From UBA1422 sp041752735 (GTDB taxonomy: Bacteria > Bacillota > Clostridia > Peptostreptococcales > Anaerovoracaceae), in NCBI GenBank assembly GCA_041752735.1, contig JBGSVW010000026.1:12086-76085 (forward strand): a stretch of 64,000 nt of DNA, read 5' to 3'. This document shows, piece by piece, positions 1 to 9,308 of the stretch (the stretch's first letter is position 1; every line of letters starts with the position of its first letter). Both the position numbers and the translations under genes were made by a program. The notes beneath the pieces are model-generated. The model did no database searches. It saw nothing but the letters and a program-made list of their open reading frames with translations, and was not told the DNA's origin.

Positions 1-265
1 GACAGCATATTTCAGGTCTCGAATCAATACCACGGGGTAAAATAAACATCAAAAAAACCTGGCAAAAACGTATTGCCAGAAGATATATTTAGCAGTACAA
101 TTCTCACACAGCAAGCAGATACTGGGAGGGGGAAGTGAGATAAGCCCCAGTTTAAATGTTGAAAAATAGGCATTTATAAGTCCACGAAATATTATTTGAA
201 AAAAGCATGTGCCCGTTTAGCATGTGAAAGCCGTTATACAAAAACACCTTTGAAAGGAGACGCCA
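1..265. other. left-edge non-coding stretch
   Basis: No coding region is supported here. A short perfect hairpin (CTGGCAA/TTGCCAG, 59-79) is visible but lacks a T-run. The stretch leads into a small gene with a good ribosome site. It probably belongs to the same decayed integrative element as the following 1.5 kb. Confidence 0.4.
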
Positions 266-430
266 ATGACCAGGAAAGAAGTTAAAGTAAGATGCGAAGC
301 ATCAAGACCAAAGTGGTTTTGCTCAATCGTAAGAGATGAGAGTGGAAAGTACTACTTGGAGCAGAAAAGACCAAATGCGACTGTGCTAAAAGTAGAAATC
401 ACAAAAGAATTAAAAGATCTAATCAGCTAA
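266..430 (+). CDS. small basic protein of a decayed mobile element (54 aa)
   Basis: An ATG preceded at good spacing by AAAGGAGA opens a 54-codon frame closed by TAA. The product (MTRKEVKVRCEAS..., ending KELKDLIS) is small and charged, with two cysteines (residues 10 and 19). I do not recognise the family. It sits upstream of a sigma-factor fragment and a serine-recombinase remnant, so it is probably cargo or a control gene of that element. It could be a chance frame; the ribosome site argues for a real gene. Confidence 0.5.
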   Translation: MTRKEVKVRCEASRPKWFCSIVRDESGKYYLEQKRPNATVLKVEITKELKDLIS

Positions 431-593
431 ACTTTTTACAGAGCAAAGTGGTGCAAATATCGAAAGCAACCAATGCCTGTCAGAAAAAAGCGCTACCTTG
501 GCGCCGTAATGCTGTCAGGATTTTTTATCTCTAAAAGCAAAACAATTTAAGAAAAATCGTACCGAGCAACGGAGCCCAGGCGAGTTACCAAAT

Positions 594-641
594 AGCCGGA
601 TGATTTACGAAACGAAAGTTCGTAGTCATCTGGCTTTTTTT
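594..641 (+). terminator. rho-independent terminator
   Basis: Ten-base arms AGCCGGATGA and TCATCTGGCT flank an inner stem-loop and are followed by seven Ts. It would end transcripts from the small gene upstream. Confidence 0.75.
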
Positions 642-703
642 GTATCGTAAATCACTGGCCCCGAAACCTTGCCTGACTCCTTGAAAGAAAAGGAGACAGG
701 AAA

Positions 704-886
704 ATGAAAGTAAGTTATCAGTTTGTATGCGAAACCGTAGAAGTTGAAGTGGAAGAGGTCTGGGGCGAGATGCTGATGGACATGGACCGTAGGGAGTACA
801 ACAACCATCAAACAGAAACCAGAAGGCATGTATCACTTCATGAGATAGATCAAGAAGAGAACTGCTTACCCACAGATTATTGCTAA
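704..886 (+). pseudogene. N-terminal fragment of a mobile-element sigma-70-like factor
   Basis: The ATG follows AAAAGGAGACAGG. The 60-aa product has the EVEEVWGEMLMDMDRREYNN and HQTETRRH segments typical of the start of sigma-70-like proteins carried by clostridial conjugative elements, which normally run to about 140 aa or more. After about 50 residues the similarity stops and the frame runs into the recombinase remnant in another frame. A deletion appears to have fused the two genes near 850-866. The family assignment rests on recognition of the N-terminal pattern only. Confidence 0.5.
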
Positions 887-1802
887 GCATCTGACGGGGC
901 AAGGCATTAAAACACCGGGAGGAAAGGATCTTTGGCGGTCAACCACAGTTAAAAGCATCCTGATAAATGAAAAATACCACGGCAATGCAATCCTTCAAAA
1001 GCGGTACACGGTTGATTATCTGACGAAAAAGACAAAAGCAAATGAAGGTGAGGTTCCAAAGTACTTCGTGGAAAACTCACATCCGGCAATTGTTACGGCA
1101 GAGCAGTATTTACTGGTGCAAGAAGAACTTAAAAGAAGAGCGGAAACTCCAGGCCTCATTTCGACCGCCAACTGTTTTTCTGGAAGGCTGATATGTGGGG
1201 ATTGCGGGAGTCAGTTTGGGCCAAAGATATGGCATTCGACGAGTAAATATAAAAGGGTTGTGTGGCAATGCAACCATAAATTCCAAAATGAGAAAAAGTG
1301 CAGGACTACTCATTTATATGAGGAGGATATCAAGAAGGCATTTGTCTCGGTGGTTGAAGAGGTTATGGAAAATAGGGGAAGCATAATAGCCAATTTAGAA
1401 CTAATGCTGAATGAGGTGCTTTCGCCGGATAAAACAGCACAGAAAATCCAAAAGTCAAAGGATAAACTTGAGTTTCTTGAACGAGAGATAAAAGCCTGCG
1501 TGGCAGAAAACGCCAGAAAGCCACTTGATCAGGAAGAATACCAGATGCGTTATGTGCCCCTGGCAGAAGAATACGAAGGTAAGCAGCAGGAACTGGCAGC
1601 GCAAGAGGTGGAACTAGACGACTTGCTTCGAAGAAGAGAAATCATAGGAAAGTACCTATCTACAATCGAAGAGGCAGCGATAGCGGATAAGGCCTTTGAT
1701 ATGAAACTATGGGTTGCGATGGTGGAGAAAGCCGGTGTGGGGATGGCTGGCAACATTGAGTTTGTACTTAATGATGGGAATCGGTTGGTTCGTGGGATTT
1801 AA
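849..1802 (+). pseudogene. large serine recombinase, C-terminal remnant (catalytic domain missing)
   Basis: An open frame of about 317 codons starts directly after a TAG at 846-848 and has no proper start. It reads QIIAKHLTGQGIKTPGGKD, then a stretch ending ILINEKYHGNA, which is the Recombinase domain. The zinc-ribbon (FSGRLICGDCGSQFGPK, with later Cys residues in WQCNHK and KKCRTT) and a long coiled-coil tail follow. The roughly 150-residue N-terminal resolvase domain with the catalytic serine is absent, so the protein cannot recombine DNA. A GTG at 1068 begins only a partial frame. Such recombinases usually sit at an element end, so the old attachment junction may lie between 1802 and 1938. 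Confidence 0.85.
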
Positions 1803-1812
1803 TGATTGTAGA

Positions 1813-1862
1813 AAAAGCACCTGCAGCGAAGAAAACTAATCCTAGTCTGCATGTGCTTTTTT
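1813..1862. terminator. bidirectional terminator
   Basis: AAAAGCACCTGCAG pairs with CTGCATGTGCTTTT, and the A/T runs on both sides let it work in both directions. It serves the recombinase remnant and the convergent alcohol dehydrogenase gene. Confidence 0.7.
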
Positions 1863-1937
1863 AAATAAGAAGGTGTCGTTTGTTAGTGCTTTATATAAGC
1901 AAGAATATCCAGAGAATTTGAGGGGACGATGGATATA

Positions 1938-3101
1938 TTACTGAGCATAAGCCTTCTCGAGTATGCTTAGGTAATCTTCCTTTGTGATTTCTTTTGGGTT
2001 GCCTTCGGTGCACATATGGCTTACACAACTCTCGGCAATTATATCAAAATCATCAGGGTTCACACCCCTCACGTCTTTAAATGTTGGTATGTTAAGGATC
2101 TTGTTTAACTCGAAAATCCTTTCCACTCCACGCCCAGAAGCTTCTTCAGAACTCATATTGCCAATATCAATTCCAAGGCACTCGGCTACATTCGCATGTT
2201 TTTCATAATTTGAGGATTGGTTGAATTCTGTAACATAAGGCAAAAATATTGAGTTGGCAATACCGTGGGGAGTATCATAAAACCCACCGATTCGTTCGGA
2301 TAAAGAATGAACGGCCCCAAGAAAGGAATTCGTAAAGGCAATTCCAGCCATGAGACTGCCAATCATCATATTTTCCCTGGCATCAAGATTACTTCCTTCA
2401 GTTGTCGCGACAACAATGTTTTCTGCAATCGTTTTCATTGCATATAACGCTAAGCCATCAGTTATTGGGTTTGCATAGGAGCAGGTATATGCTTCGAGTG
2501 CATGGGTTAATGCGTCCATACCTGTTGAGGCGGTAATGATAGGGGGTACGGTTAAGGTTAATTCCGGATCCATAACTGCAATTTTAGGAGCAAGCCTCGA
2601 GCCATCCAAAATAGACATTTTCGTACTTATTTCAGACATTGTTATAACTGCTTCGAACGTCACCTCACTGCCGGTACCTGAAGTTGTAGGGATACATATC
2701 ACTGGCAGCACATCTTTGTCAAAAGAACCTAAAGCCGCCCACTCCATGCAAGTCCCACCATTTGTCATTAAGACACTGGCCGCTTTTGCTGTATCCATTG
2801 CACTTCCGCCACCTATTCCGATGATCATATCTGCGTTAAATTGTATGCCGAGCGCTGCAGCTTCTTCACAACAAGTATCTCTTGGGTTTGGCATGACGGA
2901 ATCATATACAAGGTATTCAATTCCAGATTCAGATAACAGATTTTCCACCTTTGCCGTTATGCCTGCATTGACAACACCAGCATCACAAATGATTAAGGCC
3001 TTAGTGCCATATTCTTTAGCAATATCCCCAATTTCCTGTACTTTGCCACAACCAAACCGAATTTCAGTGTGATGCATAAATGAAAATGATTTATTTAACA
3101 T
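1938..3101 (-). CDS. iron-containing alcohol dehydrogenase
   Basis: This is a 387-aa group III (Fe-dependent) alcohol dehydrogenase, full length for the family. It would interconvert an alcohol and an aldehyde or ketone with NAD(P)H in the cytoplasm. Visible features are the GIGGGSAMDTAKAA nucleotide-binding loop (about 95-108), PTTSGTGSE, the first metal-ligand pair in MDALTHALEAY (Asp and His), and the second in AVHSLSERIGGFYDTPHG (two His). The gene is divergent from the PucR regulator, with a 375-base shared control region, so PucR may control both. The substrate cannot be told; ethanol, butanol or lactaldehyde are possible. The neighbouring methylamine genes do not need an alcohol dehydrogenase. 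Confidence 0.9.
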   Translation of the reverse strand: MLNKSFSFMHHTEIRFGCGKVQEIGDIAKEYGTKALIICDAGVVNAGITAKVENLLSESGIEYLVYDSVMPNPRDTCCEEAAALGIQFNADMIIGIGGGSAMDTAKAASVLMTNGGTCMEWAALGSFDKDVLPVICIPTTSGTGSEVTFEAVITMSEISTKMSILDGSRLAPKIAVMDPELTLTVPPIITASTGMDALTHALEAYTCSYANPITDGLALYAMKTIAENIVVATTEGSNLDARENMMIGSLMAGIAFTNSFLGAVHSLSERIGGFYDTPHGIANSIFLPYVTEFNQSSNYEKHANVAECLGIDIGNMSSEEASGRGVERIFELNKILNIPTFKDVRGVNPDDFDIIAESCVSHMCTEGNPKEITKEDYLSILEKAYAQ

Positions 3102-3476
3102 TGCTTACCTCCCAATTTGCTTCAACCTTAAATATCTACTTCAAAAAATGGTTTTTGCTGGTATATAACAACTATACATTATTCATGGGATACTCACAGT
3201 GCCCACAATGTAAGATTCAACAAATCATTTTCCATACATAGTGTTAAGGACAAATTTAATTTGCACTAGAACCATACTCTGAAACTTACAAAATCGGGCA
3301 CAATGTGAAAGGCAGGTAATAATTACTGCTATCATTATTAGTATACCTATAATATACTTAACGCAATCTAATTTTGTAATTTTCAAAATATAATGGTTTG
3401 TATGCATGAACAACCAAATAGCATTCTAAAATGGGCATACAACATGCATTACAAAACTGAAATGAGGTGAAGTCCT
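3102..3476. promoter_or_regulatory. divergent control region between adh and pucR-type gene
   Basis: The region has no credible gene. It is very AT-rich and must hold the promoters of both flanking genes. The regulator start is preceded by AATGAGGTGAAG at correct spacing. I could not fix -35/-10 pairs with confidence and saw no GG-N10-GC sigma-54 element. Confidence 0.5.
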
Positions 3477-5117
3477 ATGGATTTTGGAATGAGCGTGCAA
3501 GAATTACTTGGCACGAAATTTCTAAAAGATATTGCAAAAGTTATCGCCGGTGACGCGGGGTTATCGAATAAGGTACGATGGGTTCATGTTTTAGAAATAA
3601 GAGATGTGGTTAAACAAAGCGTAAACGGAAACGAACTAGTACTTACAACAGGAATTGGATTCACATCAAAGGAAGTTGCTTTGCAATTTGTGCAGGAGTT
3701 AATTGACCAGCATGTATCCGCCTTGTGTATTGAAACTGCACTCTATTATCATAAAGTAGATGATGAAGTGATTGAGCTAGCGAATCGTAAGGGGTTTCCA
3801 TTAATTGAAATCTCTGAAATTTCAAGATTTCTGGATATTTCAAAAGGCTTGAATACGTTACTGATCAACAATGAATCACAACTATACAATAACACCGACA
3901 ATTATGATAGCCACTTAAACGACATCAGTAGTAAGGGAACTCTTGCTGATGGAATCAAATATACTGAAGAGTATTTGGATATTGACGTTGCATATATCCC
4001 GGAAAAAATGAATACCCAGGGAATTTCGATCGAATTAAAGAACTCTGTTACATTAAAAATTGATGCATTGAAAAAGACCTTGTCAGATGACGGTACTTTT
4101 GTAAAGGGAAACTATGCAGTGAAACGGATTGATTTCTTGGGAAAAACTTGGGGGCATTTAATATTTAGCAGCAGGAAGCGAGATTTATCGGATTATGAAA
4201 TACTAGTATTAAGTAGACTTTCAAGTAAGATCAAAGATGATATATATGCAAATACCATAGCCAATGAAAAACGCTTATATTCTAACAATGATTGGATCAA
4301 GAAGTGGCTCGATGGAAGTATATCAGAAGCGGAGGTCAAGAAAAGATTGCAAGCATCGGGATTTCATGCAAACTTTTCTGAGTTTGTAGTATGTTGTACG
4401 CAATATCATCAGGGAAAAGATCCGCATGATTTTGAAGAAAAAGAAGCAAGCACCCGAAAATATTATGAAGACTTCTTGATGCACTCAACAATTACAATCA
4501 GAAATATATTTGAAAAAGAAGGATTTCAAACACTAGGCTTCATGGAAAATGAAACCATATATTTTATTGTTATGAACACCCCGGCCGGGGAAGGCATGTG
4601 CGAGAAGATTGAGTTTGGCATAAAAAAGCTTCGTGAGTGTAAAAACCAATTTATGGATTATAGCAATGCTACCTTTACTATTGGGAAGAAAGTGGGAAGA
4701 TATGCTGACGTAGGTAGAAGTTGCGACACAGCAGTGAAATTAATAAGCCGGCCAGACAATTTACCAGGGGTAACGATTGTTTTTGATTATCTTTATATCA
4801 ACCGCATCATGTTAGCCATAGAGGACAATTACGTTCTGAGAGATTATATCAGTGATTATCTAGGGGATCTATTAAGCCCAAAAAATCAAGAGCTATTAGG
4901 TACACTCATGGTATATCTTGAGTGCAACTGTTCCAAACAGAAAACGGCAGAAAAATTATTTGTAGTGCGGCAAACACTGTACTTCAGACTACAAAAAATT
5001 GCAGAAATCATTGGGGTAGATTTTGACAAGGGAGAAAAAAGATTCGCTGTTGAATTTGCAGTCCATGCGTATTACTACTTAAAAGCGCGTAGCCATGAAG
5101 ATGTTTTTACACTTTGA
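3477..5117 (+). CDS. PucR-family transcriptional regulator
   Basis: This 546-aa protein has the PucR layout. An N-terminal purine-catabolism PucR-like domain (about 5-125; NGNELVLTTGIGF) is followed by a long middle region. A C-terminal PucR helix-turn-helix (about 475-540) carries YLECNCSKQKTAEKLFVVRQ and RLQKIAEIIGVDF. Members act as cytoplasmic activators of nitrogen or carbon catabolic genes in response to a small ligand. Here it lies directly before mtbB1-mtbC1 in the same direction, 113 bases away, and divergent from the alcohol dehydrogenase. The likely job is to switch on the first methylamine module; the ligand is inferred, not seen. Confidence 0.85.
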   Translation: MDFGMSVQELLGTKFLKDIAKVIAGDAGLSNKVRWVHVLEIRDVVKQSVNGNELVLTTGIGFTSKEVALQFVQELIDQHVSALCIETALYYHKVDDEVIELANRKGFPLIEISEISRFLDISKGLNTLLINNESQLYNNTDNYDSHLNDISSKGTLADGIKYTEEYLDIDVAYIPEKMNTQGISIELKNSVTLKIDALKKTLSDDGTFVKGNYAVKRIDFLGKTWGHLIFSSRKRDLSDYEILVLSRLSSKIKDDIYANTIANEKRLYSNNDWIKKWLDGSISEAEVKKRLQASGFHANFSEFVVCCTQYHQGKDPHDFEEKEASTRKYYEDFLMHSTITIRNIFEKEGFQTLGFMENETIYFIVMNTPAGEGMCEKIEFGIKKLRECKNQFMDYSNATFTIGKKVGRYADVGRSCDTAVKLISRPDNLPGVTIVFDYLYINRIMLAIEDNYVLRDYISDYLGDLLSPKNQELLGTLMVYLECNCSKQKTAEKLFVVRQTLYFRLQKIAEIIGVDFDKGEKRFAVEFAVHAYYYLKARSHEDVFTL

Positions 5118-5230
5118 TTAAATATCGTCTAAATAAATGTACAGACTGCATAATGTACTCCTTATCATTGTTCGGTATACTTAAGCTAATCAAAAGAAAC
5201 TTAGGAAACAACTAATAAGGAGGAATCATT

Positions 5231-6622
5231 TTGGTTTTAACAAGAATGGGTGACGGCACATTTGTTGAGATGTCTGAAGCCGAAGTAAGAAAAGAAATCG
5301 AAGCTGGTGTGCAAGAGGCAGCGAAAAAAGCGAAATGTCCACCGTTAACGGATGATGATATTGAAAAGTTAATGAAAATCATATGCGAGCCAAGAAAATT
5401 CGTCAGCGTAGAGCGTGGAAATGAACTTGTGCTCACATATGACTCGCAACCGCTGAAGTTTACACGTTTGGGATTGCCCATTGCAATGCCGCAAATTTTA
5501 CAAACGTATGAAAGAGCCTTAATGGCAGACACCTTGGAAATGGCGTACGTTCACTACAGCCCAAAGCCGGTTAAGTCGATTATACCAGAAGAGCAATATG
5601 CCGTGGCAGAAGCGCTTCTTGTGACGACACCAACATTGCTGTATGGCGTGATGCCCAATATGCCAACGTATACGAAGCCTGATGGCCCTTGTGAAAATGC
5701 AGCAGAACTTATGCCGAAGGGTTTGATCAAAGAAGCGCTTGAAGCCCAGCTAGAAGCAGCAGCAATGCTTGAATCCGATTTGTTTACACTTGGTAAAGCA
5801 ATGTATAATGCAGGCGCAGATGGAATGGACTTTGATACAACGGCATCCGGTGGTGACGCGGAGTTCTATGCAGTCTTGCGATCGGTGGAAAAACTCAGAG
5901 GCCAATTCCCCAAAATGAACATTGAAGTGGGAATGTCAGGAGAGTTTATACTTGGCTTTCATGGATCCTTGCAGTATAAGAATGAAAGACTTGCAGGAAT
6001 GTATCCTCACGATCAGTGTCGTATGGTTGCTGAAGCTGGGGGGAACGTTGTCGGAGCGGTTGTCAATACAAATACAAGGAAAAGCTTCCCGTGGAATCTT
6101 GCAAGAGCTTTGACTATGTGCAAATATGCAGCAGAAGTCTCACCAATCCCTGTTCATGCCAACGTTGGAATGGGTGTGGGAGGTGTGCCAATGCAAATGA
6201 CGCCTCCAATCGACTGTGTATCTAGAGCCTCCACAGCTATGGCTGAGATAGGTAAGCTCGACGGGTTGTAGGTAGGCTATGGCGATCCATCGGGAATGGC
6301 TATTGTGCATAGCCAAGCATCAGGTATGGGCGGAATCAGAACAGCTGGTGACTTAGTTGCGAGGATGCAGCTAAGCAAAAGCATGAGACTGAACGACGCC
6401 AAAAAATTTGTGGCTGATAAACTTGGAGTCAGTTTGCGGGATTTAACAGATGAAGTGGTTATGCGAGAAATCAGAGAGGATCTGGACATTGCAACTGTTT
6501 TCATGGGTTATGGAGCCGCAAGCAGAGGAATTGAAGCAAAGGCGAACATTTCTAAGTTGCTTGATTTAGAGATAAATTGTGTTGAAAAATTCAAGAAAAA
6601 AACTGGAATGAATTTCAAATAA
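5231..6622 (+). CDS. mtbB: dimethylamine:corrinoid methyltransferase MtbB, pyrrolysine-containing (copy 1)
   Basis: MtbB moves one methyl group from dimethylamine to the Co(I) corrinoid of MtbC, releasing monomethylamine. The frame starts at a TTG seven bases after AAGGAGGA and runs 463 residues if the TAG at codon 347 is read as pyrrolysine. The known archaeal protein is about 467 aa. The match holds on both sides of the amber: TRMGDGTFVEM at the start, GGDAEF and VVNTNTRKSFPWNLARA, GMGVGGVPM, then KLDGL-O-VGYGDPSGMA, and SGMGGIRTAGDLVARMQ to the end. The second half has no start or ribosome site of its own. mtbC1 follows after 12 bases. If amber is not suppressed, the product is a 346-aa inactive fragment. 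Confidence 0.93.
6269..6271 (+). other. in-frame amber codon, predicted pyrrolysine 347 of MtbB1
   Basis: TAG lies in the context DGL-TAG-VGYGDP. Methanosarcina MtbB has pyrrolysine at the same place (VDG-I-O-IGVGDP). The downstream frame stays open and homologous for 116 more residues to a TAA. Confidence 0.92.
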
Positions 6623-6634
6623 AGGAGAATTGTA

Positions 6635-7291
6635 ATGATAGATGAGCAATTATTAAAAGCGGCAAAAGAATCTATTTTGGATGGAGATGAAGAACTTGCG
6701 GTGAGTATCGCGCAACAGGGCTTGGACGCAGGTGTGGATCCGGCTGAATTCATAGAAAAAGGATTTATACCGGGAATTATGGAAGTGGGAGACCTCTTTG
6801 AAGCAGGAGAAATCTTTTTGCCTGAAATCATGATGTGCGCCGATGCAATAAAGTACGCGGTAGAAGTCCTGAATAAAGCAATGGAAGCCAATGGTACAAA
6901 ACGGAGCATTACTGCAAAAATAGTACTTGCAACCGTTGAAGGTGATCTACATGATATCGGGAAAGGGATCGTGGCTTCGCTGATGGTCGCCAATGGCTTT
7001 GAAGTAATTGATCTTGGAAGAGATGTTTCAAGTGAAAAAATTGTTGAAACCGCCATCGAAATGGGCGCGGATGTTATCGGAAGCAGCGCTTTACTTACAA
7101 CGACAATGGTACATCAACAGGAGATTGAAGACCTGCTTGAAGAAAAAGGCATGAAAGGTAAAATAAAAACGATCGTAGGCGGCGCGCCAGTTACATTAAG
7201 GTGGCAAAGCAAAATAGGGGCTGATGGCTTCGGAGAGTCCGCTGCAGAGGGTATTCGTTTAGTCAACGAGTTCATAGCAGAAAAAAATTAA
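6635..7291 (+). CDS. mtbC: methylamine corrinoid protein MtbC (copy 1)
   Basis: This 218-aa cytoplasmic corrinoid protein carries the methyl group between MtbB and the next methyltransferase. The N-terminal helical cap (about 1-88) carries FIPGIMEVGDLFEAGEIFLPE. The B12-binding Rossmann domain has the lower-ligand motif D-x-H-x-x-G in VEGDLHDIGKGIVA (histidine about 109), then SSALLTTTM and VGGAPVT. The ATG follows AAAGGAG. It is co-transcribed with mtbB1 and ends at a terminator. By sequence alone it could be MtmC or MttC, but the mtbB partner supports MtbC. Confidence 0.92.
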   Translation: MIDEQLLKAAKESILDGDEELAVSIAQQGLDAGVDPAEFIEKGFIPGIMEVGDLFEAGEIFLPEIMMCADAIKYAVEVLNKAMEANGTKRSITAKIVLATVEGDLHDIGKGIVASLMVANGFEVIDLGRDVSSEKIVETAIEMGADVIGSSALLTTTMVHQQEIEDLLEEKGMKGKIKTIVGGAPVTLRWQSKIGADGFGESAAEGIRLVNEFIAEKN

Positions 7292-7303
7292 AAAATCCGA
7301 AAG

Positions 7304-7343
7304 AAGGGTAAGCCGGTCTACCAAACTGACTTACTCTTTTTTT
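7304..7343 (+). terminator. terminator of mtbB1-mtbC1
   Basis: AGGGTAAG and CTTACTCT arms (one G-U pair) flank a 14-16 base loop and are followed by seven Ts just after mtbC1. Confidence 0.6.
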
Positions 7344-7620
7344 AGCTCAACATAGATGATTTTGATGAGCATCTTGCTTGCATCATACTGCCAATATGGA
7401 ACGAAAAACAAATGACAGATTATTGAAAAAATAGTGTAAAGTGAAAACAGCTTATTATGTGACATGTTGTATAATGCGAAAGATAGACTGTAGGTTTATG
7501 ATTATGACAACATTATAGAACTATGTTTAGCTAGTATATATATTACAAAAATTGATAGGAAGGAGAACAAGATAGATTCCGACAAATCAGAGGATGTTGT
7601 TAATTTATCAAGGAGTGAGA
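7344..7620 (+). promoter_or_regulatory. leader and promoter of the NCS1 transporter unit
   Basis: A TATAAT -10 box lies at 7470-7475 with no clear -35 hexamer, so activation by a regulator is possible. The rest is AT-rich and without a gene. Confidence 0.45.
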
Positions 7621-7803
7621 ATGATGAGCGAAACCAAAAAAACAGAATTTGAAATCGAAATGGATCAAGAGATTGAAAGACGCTTGCAGATTATGGAAGA
7701 GCCCGGCTATAACTTTGGCGAAAAATTTAGCAGAGCAAACTGGATAAGTGCGATTGCTGTAATTATTTTTAGTATAATTCTGATTGCAATCGGTGCGAAT
7801 TAA
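7621..7803 (+). CDS. small single-span membrane protein next to NCS1 transporter
   Basis: The product is about 60 aa. A charged, acidic N-terminal half (KKTEFEIEMDQEIERRL) is followed by one membrane helix near the C-terminus (WISAIAVIIFSIILIAIG). I prefer ATG 7621 or 7624 because CAAGGAGTGAG stands just before them; an upstream ATG at 7594 is also possible. The transporter gene starts 31 bases downstream, so this is probably a small companion subunit, as seen for several bacterial symporters. No family was recognised. Confidence 0.7.
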   Translation: MMSETKKTEFEIEMDQEIERRLQIMEEPGYNFGEKFSRANWISAIAVIIFSIILIAIGAN

Positions 7804-7834
7804 TATAGTTGCCAAAAAATATTAGGAGGAAAAT

Positions 7835-9268
7835 ATGGAAAAAAATATGAACAAACATATCGAACGCGAAGCAATGTATGGCATCGTGCCGATGTTACAC
7901 TCCGAAAGGCAATATGGCTTTTGGGATACTTTTCTTGTAATTAGCGGATATGCAGTTGCAACATGGTGTTATACTCAGGGAGCCTATCTGGTTACCTTCC
8001 TGGATTTCAAACAATTACTGACAAGCTCTTTTGGTGCAAACACCATCGTGATTGCACTAATGGCATTACCTATGCTATTTGCGGTCAGATATGGGATTGA
8101 TGTATGGGTTTGGTTCCGCGCAATATTTGGACAAGTGGGCATTAAGGTAATTATTGTTGTAATTATATTTATAAATTTCCCGTGGTATGCCGTGAGTGCT
8201 CAAATATTTGCAACATCTATGACAAATATGATCTCCGGATTTGGTATCACTTTGCCCGCAGGAGCAACACCGTGGTTGGCAGTATTCTGTGTTGTGCTTG
8301 GCACTATTGTAGCACTTGCAGGTCCTGGAGCTATCAAATGGTCATCAAGGATATTAGTAACATTACTGCTTATTGTAGGGGGCATTGTAGTGTATATTGC
8401 GTTGACCTCAGTACCAATGGCAGAAGTTTGGGCATATAAACCAGACACATCAGCTTTGGCAAATCCCCGAGCAGCCTACATGATCTCCGTCGAAGGCAAT
8501 ATTGCATTTGCATTATCTTGGACTTGCGCATTGGCAGTTATCCCAAGATTGTGCAAGAAAGAAAGTCACGCTTATTGGGGAACCACTTTGGCTTATGGCT
8601 TCGTAGCACCCTTCTTTATTATTGCAGGTGGAGTGATGGCGATTGTTATGTATATCAAATTTGGTGTAATGACTGAGGATCCTTCAATCATGCTGGCTAA
8701 ATTAGGTGGCCCAGTTTTAGCTTTACTCTCATTGATGCTGGTTGCATTTGCCAATATTGGTTCTCAAACAGTAGGCACATACATCTATTCAATCGTGTTG
8801 AAATCATCATTTCCCAGAGTTTCCTATAAGACATTTGCTATTTTGCTAATGATTTATGTTGGTGGATTAGCATTCTGGGGAAGAGTTATTGAGTTCTTTG
8901 GCGCTTTCATTTCACTTTCATCCTACATCTATGGTCCGATTATGGCACTACTATTTGTAGATTATTTGTTCGTGCGAAAAGGTAGGCTTTCCTTTAGAGA
9001 TGCTTATGGTCTGTCGGGCCATAAAGCATATAACTATCACAAGGGATTTAATCTTATTGGATTATCCTGTGTTGTAATAGGAACAGCAATTGCTTTGTTG
9101 GTATACGATCCATTAACAGCCATGGTTAAAAACGAGGCGTTTTATTACCTGACCGCTAGCGGAACAGCTTTCATAGCAACTGGCATCTTGTATTATGCCA
9201 TTAGCAAAGTGCCAGTTTTCAACCGTTATCTTATGCAAGACAGAAATGCGATACAAGAAAAAAACTAA
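7835..9268 (+). CDS. NCS1-family (cytosine/purine permease-like) transporter
   Basis: This 477-aa integral membrane protein has about 12 helices and resembles the nucleobase:cation symporter-1 family. The N-terminal segment GIVPMLHSERQYGFWDTFLV and the FGANTIVIALMALPMLFAVRYGIDVWVW region are typical. It starts after AGGAGGAAAA. The substrate is unknown. Its place after mtbB1-mtbC1 suggests import of a methylamine or a methylated nitrogen compound such as dimethylamine or a quaternary amine precursor. This is an inference from position only, since classic members carry cytosine, uracil, allantoin or hydantoin. Confidence 0.8.
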   Translation: MEKNMNKHIEREAMYGIVPMLHSERQYGFWDTFLVISGYAVATWCYTQGAYLVTFLDFKQLLTSSFGANTIVIALMALPMLFAVRYGIDVWVWFRAIFGQVGIKVIIVVIIFINFPWYAVSAQIFATSMTNMISGFGITLPAGATPWLAVFCVVLGTIVALAGPGAIKWSSRILVTLLLIVGGIVVYIALTSVPMAEVWAYKPDTSALANPRAAYMISVEGNIAFALSWTCALAVIPRLCKKESHAYWGTTLAYGFVAPFFIIAGGVMAIVMYIKFGVMTEDPSIMLAKLGGPVLALLSLMLVAFANIGSQTVGTYIYSIVLKSSFPRVSYKTFAILLMIYVGGLAFWGRVIEFFGAFISLSSYIYGPIMALLFVDYLFVRKGRLSFRDAYGLSGHKAYNYHKGFNLIGLSCVVIGTAIALLVYDPLTAMVKNEAFYYLTASGTAFIATGILYYAISKVPVFNRYLMQDRNAIQEKN

Positions 9269-9308
9269 GCTACAACTTACATAAACAAACACGTTAGGTG
9301 AATCAAAT

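Noticed and set aside
5120..5230. Sigma-54 promoter before mtbB1
   Set aside because: The only candidate (GGTATACTTAAGC) has nine rather than ten bases between GG and GC and a poor flanking match; a PucR-controlled sigma-A promoter is more likely.
6296..6622. Separate 108-aa gene after mtbB1
   Set aside because: It has no ribosome site and continues MtbB homology in the same frame past a single TAG, so it is the C-terminus of MtbB1.
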